From the NCBI GenBank assembly GCA_036490175.1, contig DASXEJ010000116.1:1-39042 (forward strand): 39,042 nucleotides of DNA, written 5' to 3'. Shown piece after piece: positions 16,801-23,288 of this stretch. The notes under the pieces are model-generated. The model saw nothing but the letters and a program-made list of their open reading frames with translations, was not told the DNA's origin and did not search any database. Positions within the stretch are counted from its first letter, which is position 1, and each line of letters begins with the position of its first letter. The DNA comes from Pirellulales bacterium. Its GTDB lineage: Bacteria > Planctomycetota > Planctomycetia > Pirellulales > JACPPG01. The position numbers and the translations under genes were made by a program.

Positions 16801-18219
16801 CGAAGCCTTGGCAGTGGACTTCGTTTCCTCGTCGGCCGCCCTCGATTTGTCCGTTGTGGCCGACGCGGGCTCTGGGGCCGCATCGGGCACTTTGCTCTCG
16901 TTGACAGCAGGCTCCGCGGCGCCCCCAGGGAGAGGGCTGAATGGGCGTAGCACGCCTAGTGTCAGCACGACGATCGTTGTCGAGAGCAACAATCCGCGAC
17001 GAAACCGTGCCGACGCCGGATGGCGCGGCGACGCACGATCAAGAATCGCACGGACGCGGTCTTCCAGCTCGCAATGCTCAGCCATTCCAATGCCGCCGAC
17101 CAGCCGCGCCGGCCGCCCGCCCAGTGCCGCGGCGACTTCCACTAGCCCCTTCGCGTAATCGAGCGCCTCGACGCCCACGGACAGGACCCTATCATCGCAA
17201 GCCCGTTCTCGTTCTTCGCGCATCCGCCGCACGGCAAGCCACACGAGCGGATGAAACCAATACAACGAGGCGGCCATTCGCGCAGCCAGCTGCCACAGCA
17301 CATCGCGCCGCTCGACGTGGGCCAACTCGTGCGACAAGACAATGCGGATCTTCTCGGCCGACCATGCGACACAGTCCATCGGCAGCAGAATCCGCGGCTG
17401 CCGCACGCCGACGACGACTGGCACCCGGGCTCGCGACGATCGTAACAAAATCACTCGCCTCGCGGCCGGCAATCGCCCAGAAATCTCGCTGCGAACTTTT
17501 TCAAATCTTGCATCGTCGAGCTGTTTAGCCGCGCGAACCATGCGAGAAACATATCTCACGCACCACAGCAACCGCAGGCCGAGAAGCACAACGCCGCCCG
17601 CCCACAATCCTACCAGCAGCCGCATGCCAAACCGCACCGGCGCCGCGGGAACAGCGATTCCGAGCCGCGGCCATGCTGCGCCGGTATTTGACGACGCACG
17701 TCCTTCTGATTCAGTAATTACTGCAGTTGAAATGGCGGCAACCGGCGTCTGCGTATCTGGCCCTGACACCTCGCTTGCGCCCTCGATGCCATCGTCGTGC
17801 GTCTGCTGTCGATCGCCCGGCCGCTGCCCCTGGGCCGGACGCGTCGAAACGTCGAATGCCCCTCGATTTTGCGCCATTGAAATGTCCGCATCTACCGCCG
17901 GATGCCTTGGCAACATCTGCCGATTAATCGCGTTCGACTGGAATCTGTTTTCGTCTGCCCCTGTCGCAGCCACCCATTCCGGTGTCAGCAACAATCCCAA
18001 GGGAATACCGGGCACAAAAGCAAATAAGGTGGGCAGGACCAACAGTCCCACCAAGGCGAATTGCCAGACACAATAGCGCACGGCCGACGAGGCGCGCGGC
18101 AACGACCTCACCAGCAACCAAGCAAAGCTCAGCAGGCACGTGCCCCAAAAGACAAGCAACGCCAAAGCGTGCGGAGCTTGTCCATCCAGCGAAGTGGCGA
18201 ATGAACTGATATGTGCCAT
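13894..18219 (-). CDS. BlaR1-like M56 peptidase with carboxypeptidase-regulatory-like repeats and C-terminal thioredoxin domain
   Basis: This 1441-residue protein has N-terminal membrane segments (about 18-38, 47-78, 200-222). The M56 zinc-peptidase motif is HELAH (297-301), with EERERACDD (about 335-343) and a further membrane segment at about 408-424. BlaR1/MecR1 proteins cleave or inactivate a BlaI repressor; the repressor gene is 49 nt upstream. The C-terminal part is not a penicillin sensor. About 430-1290 contains successive beta-sandwich segments of CarboxypepD_reg type (for example GTLLGGVVKNDDGQPIVGAEVEV), and 1297-1441 is a TlpA-like thioredoxin with WCGPC (Cys1335, Cys1338) and a cis-Pro segment (SSLPTYVLID). 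By membrane topology both should be periplasmic. Fusion of sensor repeats and a redox domain suggests redox or ligand sensing; this is inference. Confidence 0.93.
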   Translation of the reverse strand: MAHISSFATSLDGQAPHALALLVFWGTCLLSFAWLLVRSLPRASSAVRYCVWQFALVGLLVLPTLFAFVPGIPLGLLLTPEWVAATGADENRFQSNAINRQMLPRHPAVDADISMAQNRGAFDVSTRPAQGQRPGDRQQTHDDGIEGASEVSGPDTQTPVAAISTAVITESEGRASSNTGAAWPRLGIAVPAAPVRFGMRLLVGLWAGGVVLLGLRLLWCVRYVSRMVRAAKQLDDARFEKVRSEISGRLPAARRVILLRSSRARVPVVVGVRQPRILLPMDCVAWSAEKIRIVLSHELAHVERRDVLWQLAARMAASLYWFHPLVWLAVRRMREERERACDDRVLSVGVEALDYAKGLVEVAAALGGRPARLVGGIGMAEHCELEDRVRAILDRASPRHPASARFRRGLLLSTTIVVLTLGVLRPFSPLPGGAAEPAVNESKVPDAAPEPASATTDKSRAADEETKSTAKASAAAPAPAAVPHRSDGKVVSTKGSMLIRVVGSEGQPLPRANILASIWTDEKDFKATRNYTCDEEGKVEIVLPKTLTILRIWSRKAGFAPLFVQWWPDKEADGNLIPDEFTFQMQPGTLLGGVVKNDDGQPIVGAEVEVRYDRGGIAEHPEQRAVFDAWLSSGPISIRTDAEGRWTLRNAPPGDDVAVQIKLSHPDYINDREWGQLQREQFITTKALRAQSAEIVMHRGLSLGGTITDSEGRPVVGALAIWGDRPYWEHRPHQEVRTDERGEYRFPQLPVGKVRVTIVAKNWMPEMRMVEITQQNAPQDFQLKPGKTLRVQLVDVAGAPIKKGYFGVASWRGAESLYNEDHPNVLDSQIPRHPGDNGIYEWTWAPDDAVKFRVSTPGDYVSSEVDFTASDEVQVLTMYPQLRIAGTVKDANTGQPIEQFATTPIIHFRPDFPSVEHDQLAPQTNGKFEVQFDRTDIQHGLQIEAPGYVTLRVGPYKIGETVPELQLRMQPASRFVGRVVDQADKSVAGAKVFVGSYSEHLYLSDLERKDGGRSDNYWVSTNEKGEFEIAHQLERYCLVVVSPDGYGEADRQAGGLPGELRIRRWAKVHGRLLQHGKAVAPHTVRLDPIRDQGGDAPRGHVGLYATTNQDGEYHFDRVPPIPCRVQASIHWSVDGPLKSSRSVPIDPAPGDDLTVDLGGGGAEVTGRLQLDPPEAGFDYHFGLNYLLARRPGVTPPSVVADKGFDWRQGWSDSWTSTSEGSVYLLTLHHYYVKPDPDGRFQISGVEPGEYDLAFRLYGSTEGCLVHPVGMRVVRFTVKPGEATVDLGSITVPTSPALHVGDAAPDFDFVDSAGHSAKLSELRGKYILVDFWASWCGPCVAKLGDVEQLRQRYAEGLGMIVIGANLDQDRGRATEFLSGRKLPWRHALLGDWSTTEIPKRFAVSSLPTYVLIDPQGRVMVHDHSLDVVAEKLAEVAKEPAGK

Positions 18220-18268
18220 GGTTTCGCGCCCCGATCAAGATACAGGATAGATATTGTCTTGGCTCGCA

Positions 18269-18673
18269 CTACGATCCCGATTCCCGCTTGTTGTCCTGCC
18301 GCGCTTTCTCAATCATTTGCGTCAAGCGGTTCCACTGCTCATTACTCAAATCGGCCGCAGAAAGATCCAGTAGTGCGGCCACGGCGTCGTCGGCCGAGCC
18401 GCCGAAGAAGGTTCCCAACAGGCGGCGCAGTGCAGTGCGCTGCGAACGCTCGCGCGAGACCGCCGAGCGATACAGATACCGCTTGCCTTCGCGGCGAAAC
18501 TTCAGCCACCCCTTGTCAACCAGCAACCCCAGCATGGTCCGCACGGCGGAGTAGCTGGGCGCGTCGGCCAGATTGGCGCGTACTTGGGCCACGCTGGCTT
18601 CGCTCAGACGTTGCACTGTCTCGATGATCTGCCGCTCGCGTTTGCCTAGCTCCAACGGCGTTTTATCTGCCAT
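18269..18673 (-). CDS. BlaI/MecI/CopY-family transcriptional repressor
   Basis: The 134-residue protein starts MADKTPLELGKRE at the ATG with AGGG 6 nt upstream; an in-frame TTG at 18697 is less likely. The N-terminal winged helix (about residues 10-75) shows the family's ERQIIETVQRL, VRANL and SAVRTMLGLLVDKGWL pattern, and the C-terminal dimerisation helices include TFFGGSADDAVAALL. BlaI-type repressors bind palindromic operators as dimers and are inactivated through a cognate M56 peptidase, here the next gene. The promoter upstream carries a palindrome over its -10 element, consistent with autorepression of the two-gene operon. The alpha/beta hydrolase gene lies upstream on the same strand but is separated by this promoter. 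Confidence 0.94.
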   Translation of the reverse strand: MADKTPLELGKRERQIIETVQRLSEASVAQVRANLADAPSYSAVRTMLGLLVDKGWLKFRREGKRYLYRSAVSRERSQRTALRRLLGTFFGGSADDAVAALLDLSAADLSNEQWNRLTQMIEKARQDNKRESGS

Positions 18674-18708
18674 TTGCCCTGCTTTCTCAAGTGTCAATCA
18701 ACTAGCAC

Positions 18709-18742
18709 GTGTCAATATATTGGCACATCACATGAATGTCAA
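18709..18742 (-). promoter_or_regulatory. Promoter with overlapping palindromic operator for the BlaI/M56 operon
   Basis: On the minus strand TTGACA (18737-18742) and TATATT (18714-18719) are separated by exactly 17 nt, a near-consensus sigma-70 promoter. The 18-bp near-palindrome GTGTCAATATATTGGCAC (18709-18726, one mismatched pair) covers the -10. The half-site GTGTCAAT recurs at 18691-18698, 18 bp from the copy at 18709-18716, between the expected start site and the repressor ATG at 18673. This arrangement fits BlaI-type autorepression. The element is read directly from sequence; the binding protein is inferred. Confidence 0.7.
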
Positions 18743-18906
18743 ATACCTTTTTAGAAATCGTCCGTACCCTTTAGCCAGACGGCACGAGAGAGCGCCTCCA
18801 ACCACAAATGACCGCAACGCCCCTAAGGGCAGCCCAGCACTGAACAGAAAACGCGACCGATGTGCCGATTGCGTTTCGATCGTCATTCGTCGTTCATTAT
18901 TTCCAT

Positions 18907-19755
18907 TCACGCCTTCGTATCGTGCGCATCGATGAACGCCACGAGCGAATCGATATATTGCGGCGGAATGTAGCCGGCCATGATGGCCGTCAGGTGCGAT
19001 TTGCCGGGCAACACCACGTTTTGGAAATCTTTCAACTCGCGCTGCATGCGCGCAGTCTTGGCGTGGGGTCCGTCGAACTCGCCATTGATCGCTAACACTG
19101 GCACGGTCACCTTGGTCAGGTCGATCTTGCCGCGCTCTTCCGGTTTCCACGGATAGGCCCGCACCGCGGCCAGTGCCGCTTCGTCGCGCTCGGGATGATG
19201 CGCTAACTTTTCGCGGGCTTCGGCCTCTTGTGGATCAGGGCCTGGCTTGTCAGCCGGCACCTTGGCTTTCCACTCGGCATCTACCTCGGGGACACCCGAT
19301 CCTCCGAACGACGCCGTGATGAAGCGCTCTGGGTGGCTGGCCAACAGTTGTCCGGTTATGAAACCCCCCATCGAGTAGCCGTGAATGTGGGCCTTGGGAA
19401 TCTTCAAATGGTCCATCAGTTCGACCACGTCGCGCGCCATGGCAGGCCCATATTTCTGCGCATCGTGCGGCTTGTCGCTTTGGCCATGCCCGCGGCAATC
19501 GATCGCGACCACCCAATGTTTCTTGGCCAGCGCTTCGGCCACGCCGTTGCTAAACCAATTGCCGCGGGCGGTGCCCGTGTAGCCATGAATTAATATCACC
19601 GGTGCGCCGGTGGCCGTTTGCTTGCCGTCTTCGATGTAATGAATCTTGACGCCGTCCGAGGCCTGAAAGAATCCCTCGGTCGGCTCGGCCGCCAGCAACG
19701 ATCGAAACAATCCCAGGGTAATCGCCAGAGATAGAATCGCGCGCGTTCGACACAT
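18907..19755 (-). CDS. Alpha/beta hydrolase, exported
   Basis: The 282-residue protein starts at an ATG with a strong GGAGGA ribosome site 7 nt upstream, which rules out the longer frame to 19914. Residues 1-23 look like a signal peptide (AILSLAITLGLFRSLLAAEP). The hydrolase fold shows the oxyanion motif HGYTGT (57-62), the nucleophile elbow GYSMGG (Ser128), the acid Asp228 in NGEFDG and His254 in GKSHLTA, a complete triad. GHGQSDKP (89-96) is typical of the epoxide-hydrolase/haloperoxidase-like branch. The substrate cannot be told from sequence. It reads toward the BlaI gene but is separated from it by 233 nt containing the BlaI promoter. Confidence 0.93.
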   Translation of the reverse strand: MCRTRAILSLAITLGLFRSLLAAEPTEGFFQASDGVKIHYIEDGKQTATGAPVILIHGYTGTARGNWFSNGVAEALAKKHWVVAIDCRGHGQSDKPHDAQKYGPAMARDVVELMDHLKIPKAHIHGYSMGGFITGQLLASHPERFITASFGGSGVPEVDAEWKAKVPADKPGPDPQEAEAREKLAHHPERDEAALAAVRAYPWKPEERGKIDLTKVTVPVLAINGEFDGPHAKTARMQRELKDFQNVVLPGKSHLTAIMAGYIPPQYIDSLVAFIDAHDTKA

Positions 19756-19943
19756 GGCCAGTTCCTCCAGAAGAAAGGGGCATGCAACCAAACCAGAAAC
19801 TAGCAAGTCGGTAATCGGATGGCGAGCATTTTTGCGAATATCTGGGGTACCTGCCGTTGGCTCATTCACGACACAATTCGGCCTGAAACCGCCACGGAAA
19901 AAGAACGTCGGCACATAGAACTTGACGAGCCCCTTTGGTTATA

Positions 19944-19980
19944 TACTCTTATTTGAAGAGTAATCGTATCAGAAGAGTAA
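19944..19980 (+). promoter_or_regulatory. Operator-like inverted and direct repeats upstream of the membrane protein/winged-helix pair
   Basis: TACTCTT at 19944-19950 and AAGAGTA at 19956-19962 form a perfect 7-bp inverted repeat with a 5-nt centre. A further AAGAGTAA at 19973-19980 repeats the right half-site (19956-19963) at 17-bp spacing. The cluster ends 26 nt before the ATG at 20007 and overlaps a TATACT box (19942-19947). The winged-helix regulator encoded downstream is the natural candidate binder; this is inference. Confidence 0.5.
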
Positions 19981-20006
19981 CTGTCTCTCGAAGCCGGAGG
20001 CCCATC

Positions 20007-20648
20007 ATGAGTGATGCCAAGCTCGACCGCGTACGCGAAGACCTGGCGGTGATGAAACAAGTCGTTGGTCTGCGCCAACCCTGTGAGCGCGACCAACTTT
20101 GGACGAACCTGGCCCTCGCGGGCCTAGGAGTCATCATTGCAGTAGTCACCGCCTGTACCCAAGGCTCTACTACACCTCCGGTGCGTGGCTCACTCCAGCA
20201 TCTTGCCAGCGTCGCAGCCATCGTAGTGCCCGGCCTAATTGCCGTGGCGACTTTGACAGCCGTGAGTTATCGCCGCAGAGAGCAGGCGCCGGTGTCGTGG
20301 CGCGAAAATCGGCAGTCAGGAATCGTGGTTGCAGTCATTACTCCCCTTTATGTCGGCTTTGTTGTGTGGGCGGCGCGTCAAGGCGTGTCTGCCAGTGCAA
20401 TTTCCATCGCAACCTTATTCCTTTTTGGTCTATTTATGCTCGTCAGCGCAATGACTGATCGGAACCGACGATTCTCGCTCGGCTGGGCTGTAGCCACGAT
20501 GCTCGCCGGCGCCTTCGCGCCGTTGACACCACACGCCGCCACTGGATATCTGATTGGGGGATGGATACTTCTGGGCGGCCTGTTGACCGCCGCGCTCGTC
20601 GCCTGGGAGCTTCGCCGGGGAGGAGCGCCCGATGGCCATCAATTTTAA
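20007..20648 (+). CDS. Hypothetical six-TM membrane protein
   Basis: The 213-residue protein starts at the ATG 6 nt after GGAGG; the longer frame to 19935 runs over the operator-like repeats and is rejected. After a charged N-terminus (about 1-30) there are about six hydrophobic segments, near 33-51, 66-87, 105-122, 130-149, 158-172 and 178-198. No enzymatic motif is visible. Its end overlaps the start of the winged-helix gene by 17 bp, implying translational coupling. Membrane proteins of this size paired with small MarR/ArsR-like regulators are widespread, but their role is mostly unknown. Confidence 0.82.
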   Translation: MSDAKLDRVREDLAVMKQVVGLRQPCERDQLWTNLALAGLGVIIAVVTACTQGSTTPPVRGSLQHLASVAAIVVPGLIAVATLTAVSYRRREQAPVSWRENRQSGIVVAVITPLYVGFVVWAARQGVSASAISIATLFLFGLFMLVSAMTDRNRRFSLGWAVATMLAGAFAPLTPHAATGYLIGGWILLGGLLTAALVAWELRRGGAPDGHQF

Positions 20649-20943
20649 TGGACTCGATACCACCGTCCACGGTCCGGTGCGCCTGGGCGTGCTGACCGCG
20701 TTGCAAGTTGACGGCCGCCTCGATTTCACGACCTTGAAGAAGCGGCTCGCCGTGACCGACGGCGCGCTGGGCCTGCACCTCGAAAAGCTGGAGCAGGCTG
20801 GCTATATCAGCTGCCAAAAAGCGTTCGTCGGCGTGCGGCCGAAGTCGACATATCGCATCACGGCCGCCGGCCAAAAATCTCTGAAAAACTATCTTGAAGC
20901 GATGCAGACGCTGATTGACTCAGTCAATGCAAAACCAAAGTAG
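20632..20943 (+). CDS. Winged-helix transcriptional regulator (HTH_34/ArsR-MarR-like)
   Basis: The 103-residue protein is a compact winged helix: LGVLTALQVDGRLDFTTLKKRLAVTDGALGLHLEKLEQAGYI (about residues 18-59) gives the recognition helix, and KSTYRITAAGQKSLKNYL (about 71-88) the wing and dimerisation helix. This matches the small stand-alone transcriptional regulators with a winged-helix DNA-binding domain. GGGGAGGAGC overlaps the end of the upstream gene as ribosome site. Co-translation with the membrane protein suggests that the two proteins form one module. The repeated AAGAGTA sites at 19944-19980 are the likely operator. Confidence 0.9.
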   Translation: MAINFNGLDTTVHGPVRLGVLTALQVDGRLDFTTLKKRLAVTDGALGLHLEKLEQAGYISCQKAFVGVRPKSTYRITAAGQKSLKNYLEAMQTLIDSVNAKPK

Positions 20944-20993
20944 CAGCGTGGCCGTTTCTTCCAAAATCCGCAGTGGTGACCCGTGGGTTGATG

Positions 20994-21752
20994 CTAGCTG
21001 CGGGCCTTGATCGTACGTGCCGCGTAGGCCTGCACACTTGCCAAAACCTCCGGCGAGCACCAGCGGTCGATCACTGACGAGGCCTCGGCCAATGTCTGCC
21101 GCTGGGCTGCCTCGACCAGGGGTCGACGCACCGCCGCTTTGGTCGCCGCGTACGTGCCGGCGGGAAGTGCGGCCAATTCGCCGGCAACTTCGCAGGCACG
21201 GTCGAGCAGTTGCTCGGCGTCCACCAGTTCGTCAACCAATCCTCGTGCGTGCGCGTCGACGGGCTGCCAGGTTCGACCTGTCAGAATCAACTCCTGGAAA
21301 TGTTGCGGCGGTGTGACAAACCGCGCGATCTCGAGGGCCCAGGCCGGAAACTGCACGCCGACCAACACCTCGGTGAGACCGATCCGCGCCGTGCCGCGCG
21401 CCAGCAGCTTCACATCGCAGGCCATCATTACAATGGCCCCGCCGGCGATAGCATGGCCGTTGACCGCCGCCACCAGCGGTTTGGGAAATTTCACCAGCCG
21501 CTCGAAGCCGTTGATCATAGCGGGGATGAACTCGCGAACATATTCTGGCCCCCCGGCCGCAAGCGCCGGTAAGTCGACGCCCGCACCGAAAACGCGCCCC
21601 TGCCCCGTGATCACCACAGCCCCACTGTCGCTGCGTTCGATTTGCTCAAGCGCATCGGACAGCGCCGTGAGAAACGCGATATCGAGCGCATTCCCTCGGC
21701 CACGCACCATGTGCAGAATTGTCACCGGACCGCGATGTTCGAGTTCGATCAT
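20994..21752 (-). CDS. Enoyl-CoA hydratase/isomerase (crotonase) family protein
   Basis: The 252-residue protein starts at MIELEHRG with AGGGAG upstream; the frame extends to 21989 but that part has no crotonase homology pattern. The oxyanion-hole segments are RVFGAGVDLPAL and NGHAIAGGAIVMMACD, both typical of the crotonase fold that stabilises acyl-CoA enolates. The first catalytic Glu is plausible in GLTEVLVGV. The usual second Glu position (GGTQRL-like) is replaced by PAWALEIARF, so a hydratase role is less sure than isomerase, hydrolase or another crotonase activity. No beta-oxidation partner is adjacent, although an acyl-activating ligase lies elsewhere in the window. Confidence 0.9.
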   Translation of the reverse strand: MIELEHRGPVTILHMVRGRGNALDIAFLTALSDALEQIERSDSGAVVITGQGRVFGAGVDLPALAAGGPEYVREFIPAMINGFERLVKFPKPLVAAVNGHAIAGGAIVMMACDVKLLARGTARIGLTEVLVGVQFPAWALEIARFVTPPQHFQELILTGRTWQPVDAHARGLVDELVDAEQLLDRACEVAGELAALPAGTYAATKAAVRRPLVEAAQRQTLAEASSVIDRWCSPEVLASVQAYAARTIKARS

Positions 21753-22019
21753 GGCGAGAGCTCCCTGAGGGGCAAGTGAAGTCGCACAGGGGTCAATGTA
21801 CTCCGCGTAATCACGCCTGGGAAAACGATCCGCTGAGGGTACGCGTGTCTTGCGCATCTTGCCACGCTGCCCGCGTTGTCCATCTCGCGCGAATCGACCT
21901 AGACCTGTTTCCTGATCTGGTCTAAGTTTTGGCCCGCTAAGGCTATCCATTGCCAGGGGCTCCTGCCGTTCTAGCGCCTGTGGCACCACTCCCGATTCCG
22001 CCTTTCTGGAGTTATTTCA

Positions 22020-23087
22020 ATGAACGCGCGACACTCCATCCTCGCCGTGGCCCTGATTACTGCATTCGGTTCCGTCCCCACGGAATCCCGCGGGCAGGCC
22101 GGAGAGGCCCAAACCGTGAACGCCGCCATCGAAGTATTCCAAGGCTTCACAGCCTTCCGCGCGCAATCGATTCCGCAGTCGATGTTGGCCGACGCTCAGG
22201 CCGTGGCCATCATCCCCAATGTCGTCAAAGGAGGCTTTGTGATCGCCGGACGATTTGGTCGCGGCGTCTTATTGGTGCGCGAGCCGAACGGCGTTTGGCG
22301 TGCGCCGGTTTTCGTAACCTTCACCGGCGGCAGTGTCGGCTGGCAGGTGGGCCTGCAATCGTCCGACGTCGTGTTGGTATTCAAAAACCGCAAAGGTGTC
22401 GAATCGATGCTCTCGGGCAGTGAGTTCACGCTAGGAGCCGACGCCTCGATCGCCGCCGGCCCAGTCGGTAGGCAAGCCTCGGCCGGCACCGACGTAAAGC
22501 TCAACGCCGAGATCTATTCCTACTCGCGCAGTCGCGGCCTATTCGCAGGCGTATCGCTCGATGGTTCGGTGCTGAAGGTCGACAATAACGCGGCCGCTCT
22601 TTTCTATGGTCCCAGCGGCGTCGTGCCGCCGCAGGCGGCGCAATTGGTGGAACTGGTGGCCAAGACTACCGTAGGCGGACCGGAAAATCCCGCGATGGTC
22701 GACGCCGCCGCAGCCGGCGCCCCGGTCGGAGGTGCAACACCCGAGCAAGTGCGCGCGGCGCTAGTCGCCTCGTCGCGGCAACTCGATCCGCTGCTCGACG
22801 AGAATTGGAAAAAGTATCTGGCACTGCCGCCGCAAGTGCTGGCCGGGCAGCCGCCGGTTCGCTCCGACCTGGTGGCCACGGTGGCCCGCTACGACCAGAT
22901 CGTGCAAGATGCGCAGTACAAGGCGCTCACCGATCGGCCAGAATTTCGTAACACACGTGATCTGCTGCATCGCTTTCTGACAGCGAGCGATGCGGCCGAG
23001 GCCGCGGCCACCGCCAGCAATGGGCTCGGCGCGCTCCCGCCTCCGCCAGGAACCGTCCCGGCCCCCGTATTGCCCAGCCCGCAATAA
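22020..23087 (+). CDS. SYLF/YSC84-domain lipid-binding protein, secreted
   Basis: The 355-residue protein has a signal peptide ending near SRGQA (about residue 26), then the SYLF (Ysc84) domain at about 30-200. Visible pieces are MLADAQAVAIIPNVVKGGFVIAGRFGRG, WRAPVFVTFTGGSVGWQVG, ADASIAAGPVGR and YSRSRGLFAGVSLDG, the canonical order for the family. SYLF domains bind phosphoinositides or other lipids in eukaryotes; bacterial exported versions have unknown roles, probably envelope lipid binding. The C-terminal 150 residues, ending in Pro-rich sequence, are not recognised. GGAG precedes the ATG by about 8 nt. Confidence 0.92.
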   Translation: MNARHSILAVALITAFGSVPTESRGQAGEAQTVNAAIEVFQGFTAFRAQSIPQSMLADAQAVAIIPNVVKGGFVIAGRFGRGVLLVREPNGVWRAPVFVTFTGGSVGWQVGLQSSDVVLVFKNRKGVESMLSGSEFTLGADASIAAGPVGRQASAGTDVKLNAEIYSYSRSRGLFAGVSLDGSVLKVDNNAAALFYGPSGVVPPQAAQLVELVAKTTVGGPENPAMVDAAAAGAPVGGATPEQVRAALVASSRQLDPLLDENWKKYLALPPQVLAGQPPVRSDLVATVARYDQIVQDAQYKALTDRPEFRNTRDLLHRFLTASDAAEAAATASNGLGALPPPPGTVPAPVLPSPQ

Positions 23088-23288
23088 CTCTGCATAGCAT
23101 GGCAGTATCACGGCGAACGTATTCCGTCGCCGCGGCTGCGAAGCCGGCAAGCACGTGAATCCGCATTGGCGTCGGCCAATGCAGCGCAAACGTGTTGGTG
23201 GTTTTCTTGCACCCTGGCGACAAGCCAGTTAACCTGAGGCGACGCGTCCAACCCCGCCTGCCTCAGCGTCCGTTCGAGTTGCCCAGCC

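Noticed and set aside
16900-16940. GGGAGAGGGCTGAATGGGCG resembling the hairpin at 10557
   Set aside because: It lies inside the M56 coding sequence and lacks the pairing arm, so similarity is probably chance.
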